64,000 bases of DNA from Ricinus communis (GCF_019578655.1 NC_063261.1:24531126-24595125); one strand, 5' to 3'. Shown: positions 25,370-38,736, numbered from the stretch's first letter. A program made the numbers and translations. Notes: generated by a model not told the origin, from the sequence alone.

Positions 25370-25717
25370 ATGTCTGCTGATCTTGATTTCCGTCAGGATT
25401 TGACGAGAATTCAAGCCCCTTCGGACGAGATTCCTGCCCTACAGCAGCCTTGCAGCTCTGCGGATGATCAGATAGGCCTTGTGATTCAAGGAAATGGAGG
25501 AGAGAGCAATGAGTGTCGAACTCCCACTTCCAAAGAACACAAGATTCCTCCCGTTTTGAGCTGTCCGCCGGCGCCACGGAAACCCAGGAGGACGCCGTCG
25601 TGTAAAAGAAAGCTGTCGGAGTTGGAATTCATTAAGATCGTGAATCACGAAGAAGTCGACTCTTTCTTCCGATCAAGTTTTGATGCTCCTGCAAAAAGAA
25701 GATGCCCTTGTAAATGA
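25370..25717 (+). CDS. SIAMESE-related cyclin-dependent kinase inhibitor (SMR)
   Basis: Intronless, 115 residues. SMR proteins are small plant nuclear proteins that bind cyclin-CDK complexes, block mitotic division and promote endoreduplication, often in response to stress or differentiation signals. The family motifs appear in order: TPTSKEHKIP (residues 51-60), PPAPRKPR (66-73), the basic CKRKL (78-82) and the C-terminal block starting ELEFIKIVNHEEVD and ending SFFRSSF (84-104), then a short basic tail AKRRCPCK. Length and lack of introns fit the family. The N-terminal third is variable and uninformative. The start is the only ATG before the conserved part and has A at -3 and G at +4 absent but a clean leader. 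It stands alone, with more than 13 kb of gene-free DNA on both sides. Which Arabidopsis SMR it corresponds to is uncertain. Confidence 0.92.
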   Translation: MSADLDFRQDLTRIQAPSDEIPALQQPCSSADDQIGLVIQGNGGESNECRTPTSKEHKIPPVLSCPPAPRKPRRTPSCKRKLSELEFIKIVNHEEVDSFFRSSFDAPAKRRCPCK

Positions 25718-26270
25718 AACGCCGGCATTTCACATAGAGAATCATGTTCTTTCTTTCTTTCTTTTTTCCATAATTGTTATTCTTTTTTTAGTCTCTCAAA
25801 ATATGCAAGCAATTATCATATTGATGATCACTTGTAAGGATCATCGCTGGTGAAAACAATGTATTTATTACACGATCATGTGAGATATATATGGAACTTA
25901 TAATTCCAGACTATATATGGGTCTCAATTATTGTCTATTATATAAAGAATTTTCATATCCAATGAAAATGAAAATGAAATTGAAATTGAAATTTTACCCA
26001 TTCATTGCTTGTACATGTCCAATCAATTTCGATGTGTTTTAATTTGGTTGCAATTTCTTTTGTTTGATTTGGCTGATATTTTACCTTTAATTTGTTGGGG
26101 TAGTTTCAGATCAAAATATCCTGAAAAAGTACAGGATTTGCTGAGGAAAGAGAGGATAGGGTAGATAAGGTTTGGTTGCTTGTTTTGTTTTAAAGATTAA
26201 ACAAAAAGACTGCTACTGTCCACAAGTTTCATACATCATTAACAATAATTCTCTGTAAATCTCAGCAGAC
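25718..26270 (+). other. 3' UTR of the SMR gene and spacer
   Basis: Begins with a TTCTTTCTTTCTTTC tract. A hexamer-like repeat (AATGAA turning into AATTGA units) lies at 25960-25996. No coding signal is present. Confidence 0.45.
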
Positions 26271-26279
26271 TATTTGGTT

Positions 26280-26860
26280 CAGAAACTTTACAAAATTAGT
26301 AGCTATTTTTATTTAATAGCTATATAGTACTCAAAAACTAATATCCGTTTTAGCATCTAATTACACCAGCTTTATTTTAGAGTAATTTTTTTTATTAGCT
26401 GATAGTTTAATTTTATTTATTTATTTAAACAATATTATTTCTATTAAAATCTATTAATAATAATTTACTTTAAATTGATCTCATATAATTAATTATTTAT
26501 AATTATAATAAATAATTATTATCTTAAAACTAAACTTATTAGTTAAATAATTATAATATTTAAAATAAGAAATTTTTAGTAGTAGAATATAAATTTTAAT
26601 CTCAATTGTTAAAATAATTTTTATAAATATTTTTAATAATAAATATAATTGAGCAACTGAACAAAATTTACTATAATAGCTTTAACTATTATAAGCCACT
26701 TTTATTAATTTACATAATTAAAAATAGTATAATAAAAAATATATATATTTAAATATAAATTATACTTTTAATGGTCATTTAACTTACTAACAGAAACTGC
26801 AAATAAAATTTTCAGCTATCAGCTATTAACTATCGACTATGTCTAATTAATTTTTTAATT
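26280..26860 (-). repeat. Dispersed repeat, family A, copy 2
   Basis: Matches the 14300-14890 element in reverse orientation, most clearly at 26620-26685 (TTTATAAATATTTTTAATAA, then TAAATATAATTGAG). It has TTAGCTGATAG near 26395 and CAGCTATCAGCTATTAACTA near 26814, which are related inverted motifs near the two ends. No open frame or clean target duplication is seen. Confidence 0.55.
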
Positions 26861-26869
26861 AGTCATAAG

Positions 26870-27825
26870 ATTTTGTAAGACGTGGATCTGTTGATTTCAT
26901 TGTTGAGGATTTTATTTTGCTCCTTTGTTTGTTTGGTGAGTTTTGTGTCCTTTGGGACACTTTAATTACTCCAAAATTCATTCGGATGTATTGAAAATCA
27001 ACTGTAAATTTGTCTACGGTAAGTATGGTATTAATAAAACCTTATCATGTATAAGAAAGAAAAGAAAAAGAGGGTTGATCTGTTTTATGTTTGGGTTTGA
27101 CATGTTATGTCTTGAGTGTTTGAAACGGCTTTGGGATCAACAAAATTGAATTTTATTTTCTGAGGGACTTTAGAGAGAGAAAAAGAAAAGAGAGGGAAAG
27201 AGAAGAAGGCCTTTGTACTTATCAATGAACACAAATTTAGACAATGTGGTATGCTATGGCTGTTAATATTCAATGTGTGATGTCCTTTTGTCTTTTTCAT
27301 GATTTGACAAAATTATTTTTCATGTAATTGTCGTTACTCTTCATCAACCAAAAATATATACTTTTCATTTACATACTAACAAAAAATAATGTTGTGTGTA
27401 TTAAAAATTTGAAATCTAAATCAACTACAGGGGGAAGACGTGAAAAACCTAAATAGAATACGGATAAAATTATTTTATGAATTTGATTTATCATATATCA
27501 TTAAAAAGTTTATTTGATAAAATAATAATATTTTATTTTATTTTTAAATATTAACTTGTTACATAACTGAGATGGTTATAGAAATTTAAAATATATATTT
27601 TTAGTATACTGTTTAAATATAAAAATATAAAATATATATTATCCGTCAAACAAAACACTGAAAAGTATTCTAATACTTTTTTATTTACACTAAAAAAAAT
27701 CAATACATTTACTACTAGTTCAGCATTCATGGATTTAAGTTTAAGAAAATCAGGTGTATAATTTTCTCAAAATGATAATTTTTCTTTTTACTTTTCAATT
27801 TTTTGCATTCTAAATATGTCTCTAA
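26870..27825. other. Intergenic DNA, no gene seen
   Basis: A roughly 400-base part (26900-27300) has higher GC content and short open frames on both strands (68 and 71 codons), but neither resembles a known protein. It may be an old gene fragment or regulatory DNA. Confidence 0.35.
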
Positions 27826-27833
27826 CTTGTATC

Positions 27834-28070
27834 GATTAGTCAATTTAATACTTTAATTTTTGATTTAACCTAACAGACATTTTTAACTTTTAATTTAACC
27901 AAACATTTACCTGAATTTTATTTTTTTTAATAATATCTAAACACTTTCGAATAATATACATGGACATATTGAACAAAGATATATATTAAAAAATATTAAA
28001 ATATTACAGAAAAATAATTTTAAATATCTGTTAGATTACATCGAAAATTAAAATATTAAACGACTAAATA
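27834..28070. mobile_element. Foldback element, family F, copy 1
   Basis: The left arm (GATTAGTCAATTTAATACTT with ATTTAACCTAACAGACATTT) is the inverted counterpart of the right arm (AATATCTGTTAGATTACATC with TTAAACGACTAAAT). Arms are about 75-80 bases each around a short centre. It has no coding capacity. A second complete element of the family is at 63633-63915 and a single arm at 57810-57900. Confidence 0.65.
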
Positions 28071-28089
28071 TATACATATAAGTGACTTC

Positions 28090-29994
28090 TTAGGGTATGT
28101 CAGTGGTTAATTTTTAGAGATTTTTTACTACAAGAATAATAATTTTCATCTACCCGAGTTGTGATATTTAAAAAGAAATTTATTTAAACGAAGAATATAT
28201 ATGGTGGCATGACCACTCTAAGCCTATAGGTGAAGAGACTTAAATACAATCACAGAATTTACATTTTAAGTAAGATCTTAATGAAATTTATTTTACTGAC
28301 AAATATGTTACTATAAAGAGAGAGAGGTTCAGACAAATTTGGTTGGAGATATAAATCTTTTGCAGCTACTGTGTGTATATATATATATATATAACAATGG
28401 GGTTCTAACTTCAAAGAAGACCTTGTATTAAACTCCTGACAGAATGAAATTTCTGAGACCAGGAAACCTTCCTCGAGAATGGAAGTTCATCACTAAACAA
28501 TTGGCCCTCCTTATACTATGATTTCTGTTGCGTTTTAACCCTAAATCAATTCTTTTATTATGAGCCTTTTTTTTTTTAGAAAATACTTTTTTGTTTTTCC
28601 AAATTGAATGTAGCATGTGATAGTGATGTATATATAAATAGATCCAGGGTTGGAGTGTGGTCAATTATGACCAGAGGAGCATGTGTTAAAGATTCTTGCA
28701 TTGCTAAAATAATAAAGTATTCAATGATTTTTGTGAATTCTAAAGTAGTAACCAATTAATCAAAGTGATAATTAATTATGGGTAATTGTTTGACTCAAAT
28801 TCAATTATTACATTATTATTTAATATCATATCATATAAACGGGTTTGGTTTGGTTCTATTTTATGATTTTCATCTGAATATTAGTCCCTGTCGTGCTTAC
28901 CTGGAGTTTCAAGAAATATTATATTATAAAAATTATAGTAAATAGTTAGTATAATGTATATCACTATTAATACAAATTTAAATTTAAACTTGATGTAAAA
29001 TAAAGTTAGTTAAGTTGGCACTACACTTTAATTAGATTCCACGTGGCATCTTTACATTTGTCAATTTTCTTTTGTTACTCAAAATATGAAAGGCACCAAC
29101 TAAGTTCTGTTTGGCTAAAAACATCAATAATTTGCATGAAATGTCTTGACTATCAATGTACCTAATAATGTCTTGCTCCTCTTTTTGGCTAAATAGTTAA
29201 CAATGCATTATATTTGCACATGTTAAGCTTATACAATTTTAGTTTGTCTAACATTCACACATGCACTTTCTATGGAAAGTGTAGATAGGTCCATATTCCA
29301 CTTGGAAAGAAGAGATTTTCCAATATTGAGCCCTAATTCAATGTGTAATGATGCATATGCTATGGGAATTGGCTACATTTGAATCGCTTTCCAAATGCTA
29401 TATGGTGGAACAAAATATTGTTAATCATATTATACATTTTACAAACATATTAGTGTTATAACACATGAGTATTTTTAAATAAAACATTATACCAATAAAT
29501 TGAAAAGAAAGAAAAAGAAAAATAGATTTTGACATAATAATTTTTAGGGTGTATTTATTAAAATTAAATAAAACTATTTTAAATAAGTTGATGAGAATTA
29601 ATGTTCTTTGTCTTTTAATCATAACAAACTATTATAAGTATTACAACTTAATGAAATTTATCAAAATAAAATACCGATGAATCTCTAATAGAAGTCTAAA
29701 TGAGTCCGGCCAACTCTCAAAATATTCAAAATTAATTCAAAATATTTGAGATGATGTTAATCGATTTAAAAATGATGTTAATTGACACTATAAAAAATTA
29801 ACAGTTTACAAAATTAATTATACTCGAATTGACTATCCAGTAGAATTTGAGTTTGAGTTTGAGTTACTCAAATAATTTAATAAGAAAAAATTATACTCGA
29901 ATTGACTCGCACGTACAAAATAAACTTCTCATAGTAAAAATTAAAATTTAATAAATAAAAACAATCAAAACAAAAAAAATATGAGATTTTCAAT

Positions 29995-30040
<46 letters not shown>

Positions 30041-33000
30041 AATTCTGGTAAATAAAGGGTAGATGTATTTTAAAAGTTTTTAATTATAAGTTTGAAAGGA
30101 TGACATATAGACAATTTCAAAAACAAATATGATGGTGGCAATATCCTTACCCTTGGAAAATTAGTGCATACTAATTGATGAAAATTAATTAATGGGCCAT
30201 GGGGAAATTTTAAAGATGACCCAAGATCCAACATTGGCTAGACAATTAATAATTATAGAACAAACAAATGGTACTAATCAATGAAATGATACTTTGGCCA
30301 AATAAGAAAAAAAGAAAAGGAAAATGTCTGCTGAATTGTCATCCAAATGAAAATGACACAAAATGGGCATGCAATGCAATAAGCGTATATTCAAAGCATA
30401 AAATAATTGGCTATAGCTATAGCTTCAGCTTTACGTGTTAATACCATGTTACCATGAAAAAGTAAATATTATTATATAATAATAAAATAAATAGATTTTA
30501 AAAGGAAACATTAATAAATTCTCATTTTCTGACCAAAAATTAATTAATTAACAGGAAAAGTAAGGCTTTTGACGGAGCTTAAAACTTAAGTTACTCTTTA
30601 TTTATATTCGTAAAATTGTTAATTGTTTTTTTTTTTTATAATTTTTATTGACGGAATATATGATAAAGAGTCGATCCCATTGTGACAGGGAATCTAGTGG
30701 AAGGCAGAAAGTAAGATTAGAAGATTGCTTCTGCTCTTTCATGTCACTGAAAAGCATGGAACAAAACCTGTCCAATCAACAACTTAGAGACACTGCAGAA
30801 TCTTTCTAATTCATATATATATATATATACACATTTCTTTTTATATTTTCCCTCTTATTATAGAAAATCGAATTTAATGGTTACTGGATTTTGATCCTGT
30901 TTACATTTATTTAAGCCCTTTAGCCAAATGACTTAATCAGTAAAACAAATTCAGTTTGGTTGTTTAACTTAATGTAAATTAAATTTCTATCAAATTAAAA
31001 CATATTTTTAATTTTTAGCTTTACATATACACAACTTGCTCTGAGATTTGCCTTATTATATGTTTCTATTCTTATATTCTAAAAAATAGTATTTTTTACT
31101 TTTATATTTATACACCGTACAACAAATTCAATAAAATAATAATTTTATTAGTCAATTGGTAATATATAAATTATGAAATTAGTCAAAGACTTTCGTAAAA
31201 TAACAATATAAAAACAACCCTTAAAAAGAAAAAAAGAATATAGAAATGTATATAACAGGGCAAACCTCAGGCATGTTTGTGTTTATTCAATAGTAAAACA
31301 GTATTAGGATTAGTATCTAGAACTTCCCCATGATGAGGACCAAACAATATTATGTTGGTATATACATATATTGAACAAGAATATAATGCACCCTGTCCTT
31401 TGAAAAACTTACATTTTTAATACTATATAATGGGAAGCAATTTTATATGCATATCTCCTTCTAAAGTAGCAATGGACCCTTTACGTTTTATTATATAGAT
31501 TATCGTTTTATCTCCTTGAGTTACAGTCCTAACTTGGCCTCTGCTAAAATTAAAAGCTGGTAGCTCCCACTCTTGTTAGCCTGAGAGTGAACAAGACAAA
31601 AAGAACATGTAGATATAAATATATAAATATATACTTCATATGTAAATCTTGCATGAGAAGAGAAACATATAATTAGGAAAAAGGAGGAAGCAATCTAAAA
31701 GAGAATGGTCTTAGCAGCAATTCATATGGGACGGAAAAAGCATATTTCTTTAGCATATTTACAGGTCGAAATGATGACTTTCATGGATGTTAGTTATGTA
31801 CTTAATTCTTGCACAAGCAACAGATTCATTAGTTGTTACTTTGCTGCAGTGGGGTACCCATTGCCACATTCTCCCCCCTAAAGCGAATGAAGTTAAGATG
31901 ATTTTGTGACCTAAAAAGATGGTCTAACCGTTCAGTAAATATAAACAGTTAAAGCTGCTCTATATTTTCATACATATATGTGTAAGCAGAAATAGAATCA
32001 TATTCTTTAACCGTCTCTCCCTTAAGTATGTATTTGGGTTTTTCTTTCTTGCCGAAAGAAAAGATAAAAATTGGAGAAAGAGGACAAGTTTGTGGGAAAA
32101 GAAAGAAAGAAAAAAAAGATGTGTGGAAAAGTGTAAGAAAAGTGATCTCAAAATCCATCATTTTGTCACTGAAAACACATACCTTTTGTCTTTGTGAGGT
32201 AAGACACAAGAGCGTTTATCTCTCAAAATCAGTTCTTACTGAAGTATGTTTTTCATATGTAAAAGAATCCAATTTCTCTGAATCCAAGGTGGTCACATTT
32301 TGTCCTTTACCTCTAATACAGAAAGGATCTTATAAGCAATTGTAAAATTATAGCTCCGGCTTGGTTTGGTTGGTTAAAGAAAAGTACTCTTTTTCTTTAG
32401 TAAGTTAAAATTATTAGTTTAATAAGCAATTGTCAAAAATATACTTTGTATTTAAAAATCATAATTTTCTTAAAAGAATTAGTAAAAGTAATTTAAAGAA
32501 TAATGATAAAAATTTATGACTTGAAGCACTTACATTAACTATCAAGAGCGTGTAGGGACAATAAAAATCTCTTTTAGCTTAACTTAAGTCTCGAATTCGA
32601 GGTTTGGATATGCAGCTGTTAAAACTCGAGATAGTATTTTATAATCCATAAGACATATATTTAATAAGGAGAACTTACAATTTTTTTTTAATTAGGTGTT
32701 AGTACTATTTTGGATATTTGTACAAAAATATGGTGGCAATTGTCTCCCTTGTGTTCATCAACAAGGCTTCCCACCGCCCCCACACTTCCTCCCACCACTC
32801 CTCATATTTCAATTAAAAGATACATCACCTATCGAGTACGCATATGGACTCAATGCTGCCTTCGTAACTCATCTAATCCTAACATGGTTCCAAGCCTTTT
32901 GTTTTGTTGTTTCGATAGAAGTAAGAGAGGACAGTGCTATACAACATGAATTCCCTGTACTAAATATTAAAAAAAAAAAAAACAATGACTTGAGGGATTA

Positions 33001-34480
33001 AAAAAAAGTGTCCAAATTGAAGAAGTGAATTGATTGATATGGAAAGTTTTATAAAGGTTTGGCCTTTCAATCACTTGGGTCACATTAGATTTATGAGTTT
33101 AAGCTTGTGGTTCTTCTTCCTTTATAAAGAATATTTTTCTATCTACATATTTTCATAATTAATATAATTAATTTAGAGTATATCGGATAGAATTTTTATG
33201 GATGGTAAAATATTATCTTAACAATTTTAACATAATTATATCATCAAGGCTTGAACTTAGAACCTTAATTAAACTATAATAGTTTTTTATTATTTCATCT
33301 ATAAATTTTTATATTTTTTTTATAAATGATATTTAAGTGATATTAATGTACTCGGACGAAATTCCAACATTTTTCCATATTTTCATGTCCAACTCCAATT
33401 GGCCTTTCTTTTTGTTAATAGCCCCATGAAGGCTTGGTTTTCTCTTGATGACCGAGTCTTAGACTTTTATAGATTAAAGATATTCAACCCAAGGGATACA
33501 CTTGCCAAGCTTATGGAACTAGAGTCTTAGGCATATAAAAGATAAACAAAATGAAATTACAATTTAAGAAAAAATACCCAAAAAAAGTATTATATAAATT
33601 TATTGTTTTATAATTTTTAGTATGTTTCTTTTCAAATAAAAAAGACATATAGTTATAAAAGTCTTGATTTACAATTCAGCTATATTCATTCCGGTCAGCC
33701 TTCATTATCTCATTATCTGCATTTGATATATAGGAGATGTCGTTTGATCAAAAATCAATCTCATCATATCAGTAACTTCTTAAACCATGATTTTTTATAA
33801 TCAAATAATGAAATTATGAGTTGTTAAAGTCTAAACTCATATTATCATATACAAACAAAATAATAATGGTGGTTGATCAGAGTGGAGCTGACTAAATCCT
33901 TGTAAATCGAAAAAAATATTTAACAACGAATACATTTTCTATCACAAATTTGTCATATCTCTTCTTGTTGTAAATAAAAACACATAACATATATTTTTTA
34001 TCTTTGTACTTATCGCTACAGGTAATAATAAGCATTGTATATAACAACTAATGACTTGGCTAAAGATACATAGGCATTCAGTTCTTGATAAAGATAAATT
34101 TATCGGAGTACTTAAAAAGGTTTCTTGCAATTATCACATTTTTAGATGATAATAAGCATTTTGCAATTATTGTTGTGGACCTTTAGGTTCCACGTAAATA
34201 CATAACTAGTTCTAACACTAATTAATTTTAACATATTTTAAGCTTTTATGTGAAAGATACTTACCAAAAATTAAATTGAAAAAACTGTGAATTAAAATCA
34301 AGACACAACTCAGTGTTCCAACGACATTGCCATGTCTTTATTTTCTCAAATTATTTTTCATGCACAAATTTTAATACAATTCAAATGGGGATAAATTATA
34401 TTATGGATTGATTTTTTCTATCATATGTTACATGGAATGACAATTCAATAGAAGATAACATATGAAAAGGTATATAATAA
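28090..34480. other. Gene desert with microsatellites
   Basis: More than 6 kb without a gene I can support. It contains GT/AT repeats at 28371-28393 and an (AT)18 run at about 30001-30037. Patches of more balanced composition (28420-28680, 31540-31920, 32700-32960) carry short open frames of up to 105 codons, none with recognisable similarity. The segment 32560-32620 has a SINE-like phrase (CTCGAATTCGAGG) but no complete box pair. Confidence 0.4.
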
Positions 34481-34482
34481 TA

Positions 34483-34783
34483 TGAATGGTCACTAAACTT
34501 TACACTTAATTTTATCATAGTAACAAAATTTGAAGTTATTTCATTTTAATTATTCTATTTTAATTTTAGTTATGATTCACTCACTATGCCAATAAAAAAA
34601 ACTGATATTTCAGATTTTTTCTGTTAATTACTCTTTTTTTCATTGGCTATTTTTGTCACTTAATTAATTTTTTATTTATAAAATAACTAAATCAAAATAC
34701 AATTAAAGTTGAATGATTGAAACAAAATAAATCAAAATTTGATAATCAAAATAAAATTAAATATAAAATTCAATGAACATTTA
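34483..34783. mobile_element. Foldback MITE of the TGGTCACT-type
   Basis: The left arm runs ATGGTCACTAAACTTTACAC, then TTAATTTTATCATAGTAACA, about 100 bases. Its inverted partner is the right arm, which ends ATAAAATTCAATGAACATTT. Total length is about 300 bases with no open frame. Elements starting with a GGTCACTRAACTTT-like sequence are common in plant genomes. Confidence 0.65.
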
Positions 34784-34789
34784 TATCTT

Positions 34790-36390
34790 TATTTTATGCT
34801 ACAATTTTTTTTCAAAATACGGGATTAGAGATGTCCATGTTGTATCAAACAAGGCCATATACATCATCATGGCATATTCTTGAGTTCAAGGCTCAAGACT
34901 TCAAATCCGGATAACATGATCTAGAGTGCAATAATGTTTGAAGAACGTCCGAACAAGATTTTGGATTTGGAGGAAAAAAAAAAAAAAAAGACAAAAAGAA
35001 GTTTCTGTCTGTGAAAGAGAATTTAAACTAAAAGTAATGGAGGAGCCTAATTTTTCAATGAGTAGTGTTTGGACCACCAACACCATTTGCAGCCATGTTA
35101 TTTCCCTCAAGAGTTCAATATGGCATCATTAATATTTGTAATAATCATGTGGAACCCCACAAAGGGTGTGATTTGGGCAAGGCATAATACCTAATTTCTT
35201 TATGGATATAATAAGCAGTTAATTTGGGCTGGTGACAATCTCCAACTCTAATAAAAGAAGCAAAGAACTTCTCCATCCATTTGTGAAAGAATATGGAAAT
35301 CTCTTTTAGTGATATGCAATGAACTTCATGCAATCAGAGCCACCACTATTTGGGGTTTTTCTTTTGTTTCTTATTTTTCATGCCTCTAAAAGTTTTGCAA
35401 ATTGACAGAATCCTTTCACATGCGATTGGGCAAATGACGAAAAAGTAGTTTAATACCCATAATTTGTACTAAAGTTTATTAAATATTTTATTAATAAATT
35501 AATTATATTATACTTATAAATTAATTTTATAGCTAAATATATAACTTATATAATAATTATATTAATTATTTTTATTTAAATTATTATAATATTTAATATA
35601 AACTAAATAGTTAATAGAGTATATATATTAAATATTTTATATTGATATTAATTTGTATATTAAATTTAAATATAATAATTATATTAATATATATATAAAA
35701 GTAGACATTCTTGCAATGGAGTCAACCAGTTTTAGTTTATATTTTCGGTTCTAGCCAGTTTTAACTAATTTAAAAAATAAAAAATTAATTAAAATAAATT
35801 ACTTTTTACGAATTGGATTTGGATTGGATAGTCTCGGTTCTAGTTGAAGAGAAACTGACCTTGAACCAGTCATTTAGTTCTGAATTGGTTTCAATTTCTT
35901 TTGACCAGTCCAATTTTATTTATCTAATTTATAAATTCTTGACTTGAATGTCAAAAATTAATATAGATAATATTAGAATATATAAAATATAAAAAGAAAT
36001 AAAAAATCATACTTAAATTTTAAAATTCATTATTAATTAAAAATAAAATTGAAGTATAAAAGCATAAAAAAATGATGCAGTTTAAGAAAAATTCCAATGG
36101 CTTCAATACTTTCTTATTAATTTTTTTTATTTTATTCTTTAGGGCTGTTTATAAGTAAAAATATATAAAATATTATAAAATTATATAATGGTTAGACTTT
36201 TTTTTACAATGAATAAATAAAAAGCTAAAACTGAATTATCGAAAAAGAAAAAATAAAAAGTATAAATAGATTAAAATGAGTAAAACCATAAATGAATATG
36301 TTGAATAATTAAACTACATTAAAGAAAAAAATAAAAATTTATTAATGTAACTCAAAATTAATAAATTAAAATATTAAAATTAAAAAATAT
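34790..36390. other. Intergenic DNA, no gene seen
   Basis: 34900-35430 is fairly balanced in composition and includes an A17 run near 34975. 35700-35900 contains repeated GGTTCTAG and GAACCAGT phrases, reminiscent of the GGTTCGGTT-type repeats of plant transposon ends. No coding frame is supported. Confidence 0.35.
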
Positions 36391-36400
36391 ATCACATATC

Positions 36401-36452
36401 ATATATATATAGAGAGAAAGAGAGAGATAGAGAGAGAAAGAAAGAGAGAGAG
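36401..36452 (+). repeat. AT/AG compound microsatellite
   Basis: Short AT run followed by imperfect AG units with A interruptions. Confidence 0.85.
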
Positions 36453-36714
36453 CCTATATGAAAATAGAATAACTAAATAGATAAAATAAAATAATAACAA
36501 AAGAAGTATACTTAAAATTTAAAATTTAAGAAGTTTTTATTATCGCAATTGTAAATTAAAAGAGAAAAGAATAACTTTTTATAAACCAGTATTCATAAAA
36601 AAGTGACAGTTATCGTATTTTTGTAATCCTAAGTGGCAAGCTATTGTTAAAATATTCTCTTTGTTTCAGCTTTAATATATATTAGTCGTTTATCCGTGTG
36701 TTCCACAATTATTA

Positions 36715-37330
36715 TTATTATTTTGATTATAAAATTAAGTTCATAGATATAATTTAATAAAACTTTTGATATTTAATATTAATTTATAATAATTTAAAAA
36801 AACAGCAAACTAACTATTTTTAAATATTTTTAATTTTTACAAATTTAAAAATATTATTAGTGCAAATAAAAATTCTTTTAAATTGATAATACTATTTTTA
36901 AAAATAAAAAATTATTATAAAATTAAAAGATTAATTTATTATTGAATATAATATTAAAAATATAATTTAAAATGCTATTTCCTAGAATTAGAAATATTAT
37001 CTAATTAGAAAACTAATTTATAAGTTAATATTATATTAAAATATAATTGATATGCTATTTCTTAGGATAGAATTAGTATCATTAAGAAAATTATTTATTA
37101 GTTAATATAATATTAAAATATAATTTATAAATTAATAATAAAAAATTATAAAGTTATACATAAGTTTGAGTCTCAAGTGTCAAAAATAAAAATACATGTC
37201 AAGTAATAATTTTATGTGTCAAATCATAAATTAATAAAAAAATATAAAAATATACACAAGCTTGAATCTCATGTGTTAAAAATAAATACACATATAAAAA
37301 TAAAAGTTTATACATCAAAAATTAAACATA
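36715..37330 (+). repeat. AT-rich dispersed repeat, family B, copy 4
   Basis: Starts TTATTTTGATTATAAAATTA as in copy 1 and shows the clearest internal modules: TATTAAAATATAATTGATAT followed by GCTATTTCTTAGGATAGAAT recurs three times with variation between about 36945 and 37130. The far edge carries two diverged units (AAGTTTGAGTCTCAAGTGTC and AAGCTTGAATCTCATGTGTT), directly before a long AT microsatellite. Confidence 0.6.
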
Positions 37331-37353
37331 CATATAAAAAATTCAGATTTCAG

Positions 37354-37355
<2 letters not shown>

Positions 37356-37441
<86 letters not shown>
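37356..37441. repeat. (AT)43 microsatellite
   Basis: An uninterrupted 86-base AT dinucleotide run. It can extrude a cruciform and is likely to be length-variable between individuals. Confidence 0.97.
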
Positions 37442-37443
<2 letters not shown>

Positions 37444-38088
37444 CACCCTTTATAATTAACATGTTGTATATTGATGATAAAAACTTATTAAATATTATAT
37501 TATTAATTTATAAAATTAAATGAATTTGTAAGAATTATTAATTAATATAATTTATTAATTTATTAATTATTAAACATAAGAGAATCGGCTGTATATAACA
37601 ACTATTTATATGTCGCGGCTTTAAGCAAAGTTAACAATTATATGCTGAAAAATTAACTAAATTATAATAAATACGGAAATTTTAAATTTATGAATACAAC
37701 CAATATTATTAGTATCTATGAAAATTATAAAAAATCATTGATTGTATAATCACTCTGAGATAAAACTTTTAGGACTTGGTCATTGAATATATATTTAAAA
37801 ATGAAAGATTCAGAAACAATAATCATATGATAAAAATAAATTTTCTCATAAGCATATAAAATAGCATAAAAATCAAAATCAATGGTAATTCAAGAGTATA
37901 CTAAAAGCATAAAAGTTAAACGAAAAATCTCTAATTTGTTGATAATAATTTAAAAGATGTATCAAAGGTATAAACGTCACTCAAGTAGAGTTATAAAAGT
38001 AATAATTTAGCATTCTAAGTGAAACATTTAAATAAATTATTTTTATTCATTGTTTTAAGTGATTTTTAGTTTAAATATTTTTTATTTG

Positions 38089-38736
38089 AATTTAAGAATA
38101 AAGTCCAATTTGGCCACTTATCTTATTGCTTTGGTTCAATTTAGCTATTTTTTTAAATTTATCGATATTTTAGTCTAATTTTTTACATATTTAATTTAAA
38201 TTGGCCATTTCTTTTATAGAAACGAGAGAGTAAATTACATTCTCTAAAGAGAGAGTGGATACAATAAAATATTAACTTTCATATTAAATTAAATTATTTA
38301 AATTAAAAAATATACATTGACATTTAAACAAAATACAATAAAAAAATAAATATTGCTATTTCCAGTATTTTAAAGTTTTTTTAATAATGACGGTGAAGAA
38401 AACAATTATGGTGGTGGTGGTGCCAAAGATAGTGGAAGTAGAAGCGGTTTCAACAAGAATAATGGTGGTAATAATTATTTATTGCTATATATTAATTGTA
38501 TTAAAATTATAAAATAAATTCTTAATATTATTATAAATTCTTAATTATTTTTAAATTCTTAATTATTTTTATTTTCAAGAGAAAGTGACTCTCACTCTCT
38601 TATCTTTTTCTAAAATAAAATTAGTTTGAGCCAAATATATAAAAATTTGAACTACAAAATCTATAAATTTGAAAAAAAAATAAATTCAAAGTGTATAGAA
38701 AGTTCATGGCCAAATTAAACTTTATTCCTTAAATTT
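38089..38736. mobile_element. Foldback element with AATAAAGT(C/T)-type ends
   Basis: The left end AATTTAAGAATAAAGTCCAA, continuing TTTGGCCAC, is inverted at the right end (GGCCAAATTAAACTTTATTC, then CTTAAATTT). Subterminal GAGAGAGTAA-type and ACTCTCACTCTC motifs also face each other. The centre holds a glycine-codon-rich patch at 38390-38470 (GGTGGTGGTGGTGCC) without an open gene. No transposase is present; a non-autonomous element is likely. Confidence 0.7.

Noticed and set aside
25314..25648. Minus-strand frames opposite the SMR gene
   Set aside because: They are shadows of a gene whose family motifs are unmistakable on the plus strand.
30670..30770. Possible microRNA hairpin with GTGACA and TGTCAC ends
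   Set aside because: Only short, interrupted pairing was found by eye and the arms match no microRNA family I know. miR156 was considered and does not fit.
32028..32345. 105-codon plus-strand frame and opposing minus-strand frames
   Set aside because: The peptide is a low-complexity Lys/Ser-rich string without similarity, and several frames are open at once because of purine-rich composition.
32570..32625. tRNA-like B box CTCGAATTCGAGG
   Set aside because: No cloverleaf, A box or discriminator could be placed, so it is neither a tRNA gene nor a clear SINE.
32696..33001. 101-codon open frame with a Pro-rich segment
   Set aside because: It has no recognisable family, ends in a poly-A run and has no promoter or splice context.
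37216..37455. Open frame ending in a long Tyr-Ile repeat
   Set aside because: It is a translation of the (AT)43 microsatellite, not a protein.
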